This document shows, one piece after another, positions 21,149 to 29,890 of a stretch of 64,000 nt of DNA. The stretch is from Anaerococcus jeddahensis. GTDB taxonomy: Bacteria > Bacillota > Clostridia > Tissierellales > Peptoniphilaceae. The stretch is from NCBI RefSeq assembly GCF_001182725.1, contig NZ_CWHU01000005.1, positions 744,001-808,000 of the forward strand. Reading direction: 5' to 3'. Position 1 is the first letter of the stretch. Each line of letters starts with the position of its first letter. The notes below the pieces were generated by a model. It was not told where the DNA came from and searched no databases. It worked only from the letters and a program-made list of their open reading frames with translations. A program made the position numbers and the translations under genes.

Positions 21149-22040
21149 TTTCAAGCCTTTCCATTGCAATTCTACCAGCGCCAATTACTCCAGCGTCATT
21201 TAAAAATTTGGCTGATTTTATTTCTATTTCTTCAGATAAGTGGCAATAAGAATTAAAATTTTCAATAACCTCATCCCACCAATAATCCTTAGAATTTATA
21301 ACTCCTCCACCTATTATTATAAGCTCTGGATCAAAAACATTTCTTAAACTTGTCAAAAACCATGCTAAATCACTTGTAAATCTTTCTATTACTTTTTTAG
21401 CATTCTCATCCTTATCAGATATTTTAAATATTTCTGCTCCACTTAATCTATTTCTTGTCAATTCCTCGTAATGTCTTACAAGTGCTGTTCCAGAGCAATA
21501 ACTTTCTGCACAACCACTTTGTCCACAAGTGCAATATTCACCATTGGGATGGAGGATAAGGTGACCTAATTCAGCTCCTTGGAAGTGGCTTCCTGATAGT
21601 AATCCCATTTTTTCATTATAAACAGCTCCTCCAAGTCCTGTCCCAATAGTAATCATAACTATGTCTTTAAAGCCTTGGCCTGCACCAAGCCATTTTTCAC
21701 AAATCAATGCAATATTTGCATCATTTTCAATAAAAACTGGAAGATTAGAAATTTTTTCAATTTCTTTTTTTAAATTAAGTCCAGTCCAACCGTCAATGTT
21801 ACCTGCAAAAGTTACAACTCCGTTTTCTGAATCAATAAAACCAGGAGTTCCAACACCAATAGCTTCAATTTCGTCAGTTTTTAAAAAATCAATGATCTTA
21901 GAAATATTTTCTAATACCTTATCTTTTCCTTCCCTAGCACAAGTTTCAAGCCTATAAGTTTTTAAAATCTCACCTTTTTCATCAATTACAGCACCTTGTA
22001 TTTTTGTTCCGCCTATATCTAGTCCTATTGTTTTAGTCAT
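21141..22040 (-). CDS. ROK-family glucokinase
   Basis: The 299-residue protein has the ROK nucleotide motif LDIGGTKIQGAV at the start, IENDANIALICEKWLGAG near 102-119, a second glycine motif TIGTGLGGAVYNE, and the zinc site GHLILHPNGEYCTCGQSGC. These fit a bacterial glucokinase acting on glucose or another hexose. It stands inside a mixed operon, 3' of the nucleoside kinase, which it overlaps by 8 bases. Glucose supply to the glycogen operon 20 kb away is a possible link, but only by inference. Confidence 0.88.
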   Translation of the reverse strand: MTKTIGLDIGGTKIQGAVIDEKGEILKTYRLETCAREGKDKVLENISKIIDFLKTDEIEAIGVGTPGFIDSENGVVTFAGNIDGWTGLNLKKEIEKISNLPVFIENDANIALICEKWLGAGQGFKDIVMITIGTGLGGAVYNEKMGLLSGSHFQGAELGHLILHPNGEYCTCGQSGCAESYCSGTALVRHYEELTRNRLSGAEIFKISDKDENAKKVIERFTSDLAWFLTSLRNVFDPELIIIGGGVINSKDYWWDEVIENFNSYCHLSEEIEIKSAKFLNDAGVIGAGRIAMERLENE

Positions 22041-23661
22041 TATCCTCTCCTATAAATTCTCTAAGTATTGAATGATCATCTATAATTTTTGTATCTTCCA
22101 TATGCACAAAATATGATAAAATATTTTGTAACCTATCAACCATATAATAATATTTTGAATATTTTGAAACTTGTTTTAAACATTCTAGTGCATATTTTTT
22201 TAGGGCATTATATTCGTATATTAAAGATGAATCTACATAAAAGTCTGCTCTGTTTTGATATGGAAAAATATATTTTTCTTCACCTAGCTTTACATTGTCC
22301 CAAGATTTTAATGTATCTAAAGTTTTATAACCTCTGTATTTGTTATCCCTAACTATTCTTCTAATTAGTCTAGTTTCAGTTGATGAAATCCTATTTGTAG
22401 AATCAATATTTATACCAGTTAAAACTGAAACGTAAATCTTATACTTATTTTTTTCTGGAATATAATCCGTAAGTTTTGGATTTAGAGCATGAATACCCTC
22501 TATAATCAAAACTGTATTTTCACTCATTATTATCTTTTTATTCGATAAGGTTCTGATTCCTTTTATAAAATTAAATGAAGGTAAAATCACTTCTTTTCCC
22601 TCTAAAAGATTTAATAAATCTTCATTCAAAGAATATAAATCTATGGCATCTATGCTTTCATAATCTTTATTTCCATTTTTATCAAGGGGTGTTTTACTCC
22701 TATCTACAAAATAGTCATCAGTTGAAATTACAAAGGCATCCTTTCCTAAAACTGCAAGTTGAATAGCAAGTTTTTTTGCAGTAGTAGTTTTCCCAGAAGA
22801 TGAAGGACCAGCAAGCATTACTATATTCATATTGTTATCTATGATATCCTTAGCACACTTACTTAATTGATTATTATAATATGTTTCGTTTATATTAATC
22901 AAACTTTCAATTTTATTATTTTTTACCAGATTATTTAAATCACTGGCATAATTTATTCCCAATAAATTTGTCCATCTTTTTGATCTTTCATAAATTTTTG
23001 GTATATTTATCTGTTCCTTAAAATTTAATAGTTTTGAATTATAATTTTTTTTGTAGTTAATTAAAAGACCAGGATAATAATAAATCAACTCAAAATCTTC
23101 AATCCAAGAAGATTTTGGACATAAAAAATTAGTAAAAGAAAAAAACCTACCATCAATTTCATAAATACCAATATTTTGGCAATCTATACTATTTAGTAAA
23201 TCAACTTTATCCAATTGATTATTGTCTTTGAAAATTTTTAAAGCCTCATCTTTTGAATAAGATTTTCTAGAAAAAGAAATATCCTCTTTTATTATACTAT
23301 CCATTTCATTTTTGATTTTTGATATGTCATTGTGTAAAATTTTAAAGTTATTAATAGACAAATATAGGCAATTATTTACAGAGTATTCTACTTTTACTTT
23401 AATATTATTATAAATTTTTTTAATTGCCAATATGCACACTAGGGCTATACTTGATTCATAAGTAAGATTTGCTATATGACTAAATTTATCTATTAAATAA
23501 ATCTTATCATTAGGAAAAATCTCATAATTTAAATCTTCTATCTTTTCATTTACATTTGCAAGAATATAATTTTTATAATTTGTTGGATATATTTCTTGAA
23601 TAATTTCATATAAAATTTTTTTATCTGTTTTTATAATTTCATCATTAATTAAAACTTGCAT
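22033..23661 (-). CDS. Nucleoside (uridine kinase-like) kinase with N-terminal TGS-like region
   Basis: The 542-residue protein combines an N-terminal part resembling the TGS/threonyl-tRNA synthetase editing region with a C-terminal uridine kinase-like domain. The kinase part has Walker A AGPSSSGKTTTAKKL near 282, DDYFVDRSKTPLD near 318 and LIIEGIHALNP near 389. This fused type is common in Clostridia, where it is annotated as a nucleoside kinase with unproven substrate. It overlaps both the RluA-type gene upstream (17 bases) and the glucokinase gene downstream. The N-terminal half is quite divergent. Confidence 0.85.
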   Translation of the reverse strand: MQVLINDEIIKTDKKILYEIIQEIYPTNYKNYILANVNEKIEDLNYEIFPNDKIYLIDKFSHIANLTYESSIALVCILAIKKIYNNIKVKVEYSVNNCLYLSINNFKILHNDISKIKNEMDSIIKEDISFSRKSYSKDEALKIFKDNNQLDKVDLLNSIDCQNIGIYEIDGRFFSFTNFLCPKSSWIEDFELIYYYPGLLINYKKNYNSKLLNFKEQINIPKIYERSKRWTNLLGINYASDLNNLVKNNKIESLININETYYNNQLSKCAKDIIDNNMNIVMLAGPSSSGKTTTAKKLAIQLAVLGKDAFVISTDDYFVDRSKTPLDKNGNKDYESIDAIDLYSLNEDLLNLLEGKEVILPSFNFIKGIRTLSNKKIIMSENTVLIIEGIHALNPKLTDYIPEKNKYKIYVSVLTGINIDSTNRISSTETRLIRRIVRDNKYRGYKTLDTLKSWDNVKLGEEKYIFPYQNRADFYVDSSLIYEYNALKKYALECLKQVSKYSKYYYMVDRLQNILSYFVHMEDTKIIDDHSILREFIGEDND

Positions 23662-24601
23662 TAAAAACTTCCTCTTTTAGCTTATTAATTTTATCAACTT
23701 GCCTTGAGATAAAGATTTTGTTTTCTAAATATTCTAAATTTTCTATTTTACCGAATACTAACTTGTAAGCAAGTAAGGCTTGGTTATTAAGATTTATCTT
23801 TTTATAATTTATTTTTGATTTGCTATATTTTCTATCACCTATAATTGGTGTTGAATTTTTATTTAAGGAATATCTAATTTGGTGAGTTTTTCCTGTAATA
23901 AGCTCACATTCTAGTAGGGTAAAATTGTTTTTACTCTCAAGAGGATGGAATTTTGTTATTATCCTTTTTCCCTCTTTATTATCTTTTACCATATTTTTAT
24001 TTTCAAATTTACTTATATTTGTATCAATAGCAAAATCTTTTTTTAATTCACCTTCAACTATGGTTAGGTAATATTTGTTTATTTTACCATTACGAATGGC
24101 TTCATTTAAACTTCTTAAAGTTTTTGAATTTTTCGCTCCAATTATAAGGCCTGCTGTGTTTCTATCAAGCCTATTTACAATGCTTGGTCTAAATGTTAGG
24201 TCTCTGCTATTAACTTTATTTGTTTTATACAAATATGAAGTCATTTGGTCAACCAAATTTTTTCCATAATCACTTGCATTTGCAGCATGGGATAAAACTC
24301 CAGATTTTTTATCAATAATAAGGATATTCTCATCTTCATAAATTATATCAAGATCAAAATCACTTGCTTCAAAATTATCCTTTCTAACCCACTTTTGATA
24401 ATCTTCATCTGTTATATACATTCTGATAATATCGCCATATTTTACAAAATCATCTTTTTTTGCTCTTTTATCGTTTATTTTAAAGTTTTTCTTTCTTATA
24501 TTTTTTTGAATAATTGATAAGGATGCATTTTTTAAATATTTTCTTAAAAATCTATCAAATCTTTGATTTGAGTCATTTTCATTTATTCTAACTTCTATCA
24601 T
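23645..24601 (-). CDS. RluA-family RNA pseudouridine synthase
   Basis: The 318-residue protein has an N-terminal S4-like RNA-binding region (QRFDRFLRKYL near 13 onward) and a catalytic domain with the essential aspartate in VNRLDRNTAGLII near 145-157, followed by LLECELITGKTHQIRYSL near 230. The target uridine in rRNA or tRNA cannot be assigned. It begins one base after the unknown protein upstream. A second RluA-type gene is at 36292-37137; the two are related but clearly different, so they probably modify different sites. Confidence 0.9.
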   Translation of the reverse strand: MIEVRINENDSNQRFDRFLRKYLKNASLSIIQKNIRKKNFKINDKRAKKDDFVKYGDIIRMYITDEDYQKWVRKDNFEASDFDLDIIYEDENILIIDKKSGVLSHAANASDYGKNLVDQMTSYLYKTNKVNSRDLTFRPSIVNRLDRNTAGLIIGAKNSKTLRSLNEAIRNGKINKYYLTIVEGELKKDFAIDTNISKFENKNMVKDNKEGKRIITKFHPLESKNNFTLLECELITGKTHQIRYSLNKNSTPIIGDRKYSKSKINYKKINLNNQALLAYKLVFGKIENLEYLENKIFISRQVDKINKLKEEVFNASFN

Positions 24602-24602
24602 A

Positions 24603-25142
24603 TTAATAAGATTTATTTACGTAAGAATCAATCATAGAAGTTTTGGCCTCATCTAAAAAACATTTTTTTTCTTGTAGTTTTTTTAATAGATTTTTATTTT
24701 TAGAATGTAATATCAACTTATCATAATCTTTAAGATATATTTCAAAAATCTCTCCTGTAAGTCTTTTAGATTTTAATTTTATATAATAGGCTTCTATATC
24801 CTTGTATTCAATTAAATCTAATAATTTTTCAGTTGCTATATCTTTTAAATAATAATAATTTTCCCTATTATTTATTTCTTGTTGATATTTTTTCTTCTTT
24901 TTAGAAATTAAATTTAAAGCCATTTGATTAGACCTTTTAGCCATAATATTGTAGTACTGGTAATTATAAACAGCTTGCAAAATTGTGGATATATTTGAAA
25001 ATGGTTTTAAATCTAATTTGACCAAATATTCATAATTAATTTCTAAAAATTCATTTTTTCCGATTTTTTTCTCAGTTAATAAATCTATACTTTCCTTTCT
25101 CCATTTATTGAAAGTTTCTAATTTTTTTTCTTCATCTAACAT
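24603..25142 (-). CDS. Unknown helical protein, 179 residues
   Basis: No family is recognised with confidence. The protein is strongly charged and probably all helical, with a basic middle (LISKKKKKYQQEINNREN) and many tyrosines. There is no signal peptide or membrane segment. It stands first in the operon that runs through the RluA enzyme to the lipoprotein, just after the terminator at 25153-25173. Its tight spacing to the RNA-modifying enzyme and basic character leave an RNA-related role open, but this is speculation. Confidence 0.6.
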   Translation of the reverse strand: MLDEEKKLETFNKWRKESIDLLTEKKIGKNEFLEINYEYLVKLDLKPFSNISTILQAVYNYQYYNIMAKRSNQMALNLISKKKKKYQQEINNRENYYYLKDIATEKLLDLIEYKDIEAYYIKLKSKRLTGEIFEIYLKDYDKLILHSKNKNLLKKLQEKKCFLDEAKTSMIDSYVNKSY

Positions 25143-25152
25143 AATATCAAAA

Positions 25153-25173
25153 AACCGTCTCGAGGAGACGGCT
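25153..25173 (-). terminator. Terminator after the P-loop protein gene
   Basis: CCGTCTC and GAGACGG pair perfectly around a GAG loop, followed by six T residues on the minus strand. It ends transcription of the group beginning with yitT or cvfB and leaves the next gene with its own start. Confidence 0.9.
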
Positions 25174-25178
25174 TAAAT

Positions 25179-25607
25179 TTAATCTAATAATTTTGTTTCG
25201 TGAATTTCTGCATCAAGAGATTCAGGTATATCACTTGACTTACAATCTAGGCCAAGGTAGATGTCCACATTGCATTCTTTTGAAAGTTTAGTTAAGTCAT
25301 CTGAAAGTTTCTCAATATTTTCACTATTTATATCAACTATATCATAGATACCATCAATATATATTTTTCCAATATCATAATCTCTTGCTAATATTCCAGC
25401 AATAAAACCTCTAAAAGATTCTACAGAATCAATGAAAAAGTTTGAGGCATCTATTAATCTTACAGAGTGATCTAATGAATAAATTTGATCATTATCACTG
25501 TCTACAAATACAATATTTGAGTTTCCTTTTCCTTTTTCGTCGTTAGCTTGGTCAATTAGCCATTTTGTTTTTCCACTTCCTGAAGGTCCTAATACTAAAT
25601 AAATCAT
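25179..25607 (-). CDS. Small P-loop ATPase-like protein of unknown function
   Basis: The 142-residue protein starts MIYLVLGPSGSGKTKW, a textbook Walker A motif at residues 7-14. Hydrophobic strands ending in acidic residues (NIVFVDSD near 32-39 and KIYIDGIYD near 101-109) could be the Walker B region, giving a compact P-loop fold. No kinase-specific motif is seen. It overlaps the radical SAM gene by four bases. It may be a small nucleotide kinase or a regulator; I cannot name it. Confidence 0.65.
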   Translation of the reverse strand: MIYLVLGPSGSGKTKWLIDQANDEKGKGNSNIVFVDSDNDQIYSLDHSVRLIDASNFFIDSVESFRGFIAGILARDYDIGKIYIDGIYDIVDINSENIEKLSDDLTKLSKECNVDIYLGLDCKSSDIPESLDAEIHETKLLD

Positions 25608-26560
25608 TTCATCTCTCCCTTTAATTTTTTATATTCTTTCTGGCAAGTTAAATCGCCCTGAAAAATATTATTTTTGTTCATATACTCTACAATTTCATCC
25701 CTAATAATCCACCAAGACGAATTCCAGTTGCAAAAAACGGTATCCTCTTTTGGAGCTCTTCCTACAAGTCTTTGAATAGCAATATCCTTATTAATGTTTC
25801 TTAAAAATAAGATTACATTATTTTGATAATCCTTTTTTGATGGCATAATAAATTCATTATTTTCGTACATTTTTTCAAGTTTTGTATTTTTTATTACGAA
25901 TAAAGAATGAATTTTCACCTCTTTAATTCCAAGTACATTAATAATTCTAGAAGTTTCAATAATATCTTCGTCATCATCCCACGGTAGAGATAAAATAACG
26001 TGAGTACATATTCTAAATCCATACTCATTAATCATGTTACAAGCTTTAATAAAATCAGCCAAATCCTCACATCTATTTAAGATTTTTAAGGATTTATAAT
26101 TTGCTGTTTGCAAACCTAATTCTATAACTATATCTATTCCAGTGTGATTTGAAAATTCCTTTAAAAAATTTAATTTTTTATAAGTTATACAATCACTTCT
26201 TGTAGAAATTGATATAGCTACAATATAATCTTTATTGCAAGCATTAATAACATTTTTAAATTTATCAAATTCCATGTAGGTATTTGAAAAGTTTTGAAAG
26301 TAGGCTATGAACTTTTTTGCTTTATATCTACTACCTATATATTCTTTATTAATTTCCAATTGTTTATCAACAGTCATAAATGAAGGCAGATTCTCAAAAC
26401 TTCCTCCGCTTTCAGAGCAAAATATACAACCTTCTGTACTTTTTTCTCCATCTCTGTTGGGACAAGTTAAAGATAATTTTATAGGTAGTTTATATACCTT
26501 TTCTCCATATTTGGATTTATAATATTTTGATATAGGAAAATAAGGTAAGTCCCTATTCAT
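25604..26560 (-). CDS. Radical SAM protein, TIGR01212/YhcC type
   Basis: The iron-sulfur motif is CPNRDGEKSTEGCIFC, a CX(n)CxxC spacing characteristic of the YhcC/TIGR01212 group rather than the standard CxxxCxxC, at residues 29-48. It is followed by GGSF, FIAYFQNFSNTY and ISISTRSDCI, all typical of the family. The 318-residue length fits. The reaction is unproven for most members. It is coupled to the P-loop gene (4-base overlap) and overlaps the DUF1292 gene by 8 bases, so the three are one transcription unit. Confidence 0.88.
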   Translation of the reverse strand: MNRDLPYFPISKYYKSKYGEKVYKLPIKLSLTCPNRDGEKSTEGCIFCSESGGSFENLPSFMTVDKQLEINKEYIGSRYKAKKFIAYFQNFSNTYMEFDKFKNVINACNKDYIVAISISTRSDCITYKKLNFLKEFSNHTGIDIVIELGLQTANYKSLKILNRCEDLADFIKACNMINEYGFRICTHVILSLPWDDDEDIIETSRIINVLGIKEVKIHSLFVIKNTKLEKMYENNEFIMPSKKDYQNNVILFLRNINKDIAIQRLVGRAPKEDTVFCNWNSSWWIIRDEIVEYMNKNNIFQGDLTCQKEYKKLKGEMK

Positions 26561-26909
26561 CTAAATCACTATCTTCTAAATCACTTTCATATTCACTTAC
26601 AATTTCATCAATTGTATCGTAATCCCAATAATGTGAAAATAAATGATAAATTTCATCAAGTTTATCTTCATCTTCTAATGCATTTAATTTTATTTCACCA
26701 GTTTCATCATCAACAAGCTCATACAATAAAATTATTAATTCGCTATTTTCACTGTCAACCAATGCTATATAATCATCATTATCTACAGAAAAAATATCTA
26801 TTAAATAACATTGTCTGGGATTTTCATCAAGTTGCAATTCTATAATTGCTTTTCCTTCATTTTTTTCAAATTCAATTTCATGATTGTGAATTTCTAATTT
26901 TTTTGTCAT
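26553..26909 (-). CDS. DUF1292 domain protein
   Basis: This is a 118-residue, strongly acidic protein. The first half (FEKNEGKAIIELQL, VDNDDYIALVDSE, IILLYELVDDE) matches the DUF1292 pattern of short strands that is widespread in Firmicutes; the tail is almost pure Asp/Glu/Ser. An in-frame GTG at 26913-26915 precedes the ATG, but GGAG lies 5 bases before the ATG at 26907-26909. Two bases separate it from the PepD-like gene. Function is unknown. Confidence 0.75.
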   Translation of the reverse strand: MTKKLEIHNHEIEFEKNEGKAIIELQLDENPRQCYLIDIFSVDNDDYIALVDSENSELIILLYELVDDETGEIKLNALEDEDKLDEIYHLFSHYWDYDTIDEIVSEYESDLEDSDLDE

Positions 26910-26911
26910 TT

Positions 26912-28312
26912 TCACTCCATATTTTTATCTAGCTTAAACAAAACATCTTTTAATAAAGAAAATGTTTTTAATATATCTTTAAAATCACTAGCAGATGTTT
27001 TCATATCTACTTGTTTATATTTTACCCCAATTGATATCATATTAACATCAAATTTATAAAAAATAACATTACAATCTAAAGAATATTGTGTTTTTATTAT
27101 CTTTAACTTACTTTTAAATAGCTGATCATAGGCATCATTGAAAACTTTCACTAAAAAATCATTTTTATTTTGCCAAGAAGGAATTGATAATCTATTTTTT
27201 AATTCCCCACCATTAATATCTGCTGCAAGTTTCGTTTTTTCAAGCATTTGTTTTAAACTATCTTCAGATAAAGACCTAAAAATCATAACAGCATTTAATT
27301 TATAACTTGAAGTCCTAGCTTTGGTTAAAACCGAAGAAGCAATGGTTGTTTTTGTATTGCTATCAACTGAATAGGTTCCATTTAAAGATAACTCAACGAA
27401 AGATGATATGTGCTCATAAGATTCTTTAGTCATAGGATAAAATTTTAAAGAATCAATTTTATTAATATCAAATTTTAAATTTGGTTCAAGCCTTAAATTT
27501 TTAGAAAGATATTCGCTTACAAATAAATTGAAAATATTTAGCAAATCATTTTCAAAATCTTTTTTACATGCAAGATCTACAAAACTATATGAAGGCATTT
27601 TTTCATTTTTTCCATTTCCTTCAACATTTATTATATCAAGATCAACTTTTGATTTAATTTTTCTTATAAATGTAATCAACACCTTGATAGTATTTTTTAA
27701 AAAATTATTGATATCATTGGAATAATCGTTGCCTATAAGATTGCCGAGGCCTATTCTATAAATACAATTTTCTTGTAAATATTCTTCTTCATTTATTTCT
27801 ATTCTTTTTATTGGAATTTCTGCTGTACTTATAGTGTGAGATGCAAAACTTTCTGCAATACAATCTGATTCATTTAAATTCAAATTAATAATATTTTTAG
27901 ACCTTAGTACAGATCTTAAGATTGAAAAATCTCTATTGTAGTCACTCATATAATTATTTGTTAATAAAATATCAAAATCGCCTACACTTTCTTCTAAGAG
28001 CAAACAAATATTTAAAATCCCACTTATTTCAGTTGGATTTAAATTTGTTTCAAATGAAAAATCTTCATCTTCTTTTACATTTATGAAAGAAGATGAATTA
28101 ATTTTATCACTTATATTTAAGTGTAAAACAACTTTTGGATTTTCATTTTTAATATAATAGCAATCATTTATTAAAAGTATAGTTAATCTTTTTTCCTTAG
28201 CTTTTGACAAGACAAATTTTATAAGCGACTTTTTATCATCAATCACCTTGATATATTCACCTAAATCTTTTGCTATTGTTTTTAACTTATAGGAATAATT
28301 TGAGTTTTCCAT
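26912..28312 (-). CDS. Catalytically dead PepD/M20-like protein (predicted pseudopeptidase)
   Basis: At first sight unknown, this 466-residue protein aligns end to end with the PepD at 51627-53027, also 466 residues. Matching blocks are PKVVLHLNIS (59-68) with PKVILQGHMD, the FDILLTNN strand with IELLVTTEE, IINLNLNES with LINIDSEE, and IPSWQNKNDF to the C-terminus with YPGWEYKEDS. Every zinc or catalytic residue is replaced: H73 to N66, D75 to S68, D112 to T94, E141/E142 to N120/Y121, D166 to N145, H412 to Q409, H440 to D436. The frame is intact over its whole length, which speaks for a kept, non-peptidase role. It sits between a parvulin gene and DUF1292. Confidence 0.75.
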   Translation of the reverse strand: MENSNYSYKLKTIAKDLGEYIKVIDDKKSLIKFVLSKAKEKRLTILLINDCYYIKNENPKVVLHLNISDKINSSSFINVKEDEDFSFETNLNPTEISGILNICLLLEESVGDFDILLTNNYMSDYNRDFSILRSVLRSKNIINLNLNESDCIAESFASHTISTAEIPIKRIEINEEEYLQENCIYRIGLGNLIGNDYSNDINNFLKNTIKVLITFIRKIKSKVDLDIINVEGNGKNEKMPSYSFVDLACKKDFENDLLNIFNLFVSEYLSKNLRLEPNLKFDINKIDSLKFYPMTKESYEHISSFVELSLNGTYSVDSNTKTTIASSVLTKARTSSYKLNAVMIFRSLSEDSLKQMLEKTKLAADINGGELKNRLSIPSWQNKNDFLVKVFNDAYDQLFKSKLKIIKTQYSLDCNVIFYKFDVNMISIGVKYKQVDMKTSASDFKDILKTFSLLKDVLFKLDKNME

Positions 28313-28321
28313 ATAAATTCC

Positions 28322-29068
28322 TTAATAATATTTCTTGACTTCAACCTTCTCTTTTATTTCGTTTGTTTTTTCTAAATATTTTTCTTGTCGTTTTATCATT
28401 AGAAGAGTGTCATGAATTCTATCTTTAATTTCATTCAATTCTGGAAGATATTCATCGTGAGTATGGTCAAGTTTTATAATGTGATAACCAAATTGAGTCT
28501 TTACAGGTTTTGAAATTTCACCTTCTTTAAGCTTATCAAGTGCATATTCAAATTCTTTTACCATAGCTCCTTTTGGAAATTCGCCCAAATCTCCGCCTTT
28601 ACTAGCCTTATCTGTAGAATATTTATCAGCAGCATCTGAAAAACTTAAACCATCTTGAATTTTCTCTAAAATATCATTAGCTTTTTTTTCATCTTCTACT
28701 AAAATATGGCTTGCTCTGTAAGATTTTGGTTTTTTTACAACTTCTTTATTATTTTCATAATATTCTTTTATTTCATCATCACTTACTTTTATGCTATCAA
28801 ATAATAAGTGCATAGCATAATTTTTTAACATATTTTCTTTTGTTATTTCAAGTTGATCTTTAAATTCTTTATCTTGGTCAAGATTATGCTCTTTTGCATC
28901 TATATACATTAATTCTTGGTTTACTAATTCATCTGCAATTTGATGAATACCTTGTGGATTCATAAATTGTTGACCACCTTGCATTTGAGAAATAAAAGCA
29001 ATTACATCACTTTGTTTGATTTCTTTTCCATTTACTTCTGCTAATACATCTTTATTTTTTTCTGTCAT
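28322..29068 (-). CDS. Parvulin-type peptidyl-prolyl isomerase, apparently cytoplasmic
   Basis: The 248-residue protein has a SurA/PrsA-like N-terminal helical part and a rotamase domain beginning SYRASHILVEDEKKA near 115, with KGGDLGEFPKGAMVKEFE and FGYHIIKLDHTHDE. These are the conserved parvulin blocks. Unlike PrsA there is no signal peptide or lipobox; the N-terminus is MTEKNKDVLAEVNGKEI, so it should stay in the cytoplasm. It precedes the PepD-like gene by 9 bases and follows the CvfB gene directly, hinting at a role in folding or ribosome-linked chaperoning. Confidence 0.9.
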   Translation of the reverse strand: MTEKNKDVLAEVNGKEIKQSDVIAFISQMQGGQQFMNPQGIHQIADELVNQELMYIDAKEHNLDQDKEFKDQLEITKENMLKNYAMHLLFDSIKVSDDEIKEYYENNKEVVKKPKSYRASHILVEDEKKANDILEKIQDGLSFSDAADKYSTDKASKGGDLGEFPKGAMVKEFEYALDKLKEGEISKPVKTQFGYHIIKLDHTHDEYLPELNEIKDRIHDTLLMIKRQEKYLEKTNEIKEKVEVKKYY

Positions 29069-29069
29069 T

Positions 29070-29885
29070 TTACCTCTCCAATAATTCTATTTTTTTAGGA
29101 TATATTTTTATATGTTTGTCCTTATAAAGTCTTCCTATTGCTCTTTTATAGGCAGCTTTTGAAAAACCAAAAACCTTAAAAATTTTATCAGGTGAAGACT
29201 TATCACCTAAATTCAATTTTCCATCATTTTCTTCTAAATAATCTAATATTTTTTGACAATCATCATCTATTTCAAGATAAGATCTTTTTCTATTAGATAA
29301 TTCAATTTTTCCGTCTTCTCTTACTTCTTTAACCCTAAGTTTTAAAAGTTCACCTTCAATATGAACTCCTTTTAACTCATTAATTCTAATTAGTGAATCA
29401 TATTGGTTATTTATAGCGATAAAAGCACCAATGTGCTTATTTATAGAATAAATTCTTCCTTCTACAATATCATTTTCTTTTAAATTATGATCTGTAGATA
29501 AGAAATTTCTTATCTTACTTGTAAGAATTGGCATATTTTGATCATCAAAAATTATACCAACTGGATATGTCATATCCTTAATTATCCTGTAAGATTTTTC
29601 ACTGGCTGGCATTAATAATTTTATCTTATCATGGTAAATAAAATATGCGCCATTTTTCTTAACATCTATACACTTAAGAGAGTAAATCTTTTCATTTTCT
29701 AATTCTAAATTTCTACTTGCTCTCAAGGTATTATTTTTATCATAATAGATATAAACTTTTATCTGATCGTTTTGTTTATAATCACCCAGATCATTTTTAT
29801 CTATTACAGCATCTCCAAACTTGGTTTGAATGTATGCCTTGTTCTTGCTAATTCTTTTTATTTTTAATTTTTTTATAAAAATCAC
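29070..29885 (-). CDS. S1-domain RNA-binding protein, CvfB family
   Basis: The 271-residue protein has repeated OB/S1-like units (AYIQTKFGDAVIDKNDLGDY, then GAYFIYHDKIKLLMPASE, then VEGRIYSINKHIGAFIAI) and ends in a winged-helix region (DKIFKVFGFSKAAYKRAIG). This matches CvfB (conserved virulence factor B), an RNA-binding protein first studied in Staphylococcus. It lies in the yitT-cvfB-parvulin group with short gaps. The exact RNA targets are unknown. Confidence 0.8.
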   Translation of the reverse strand: MIFIKKLKIKRISKNKAYIQTKFGDAVIDKNDLGDYKQNDQIKVYIYYDKNNTLRASRNLELENEKIYSLKCIDVKKNGAYFIYHDKIKLLMPASEKSYRIIKDMTYPVGIIFDDQNMPILTSKIRNFLSTDHNLKENDIVEGRIYSINKHIGAFIAINNQYDSLIRINELKGVHIEGELLKLRVKEVREDGKIELSNRKRSYLEIDDDCQKILDYLEENDGKLNLGDKSSPDKIFKVFGFSKAAYKRAIGRLYKDKHIKIYPKKIELLER

Positions 29886-29890
29886 TCCTA

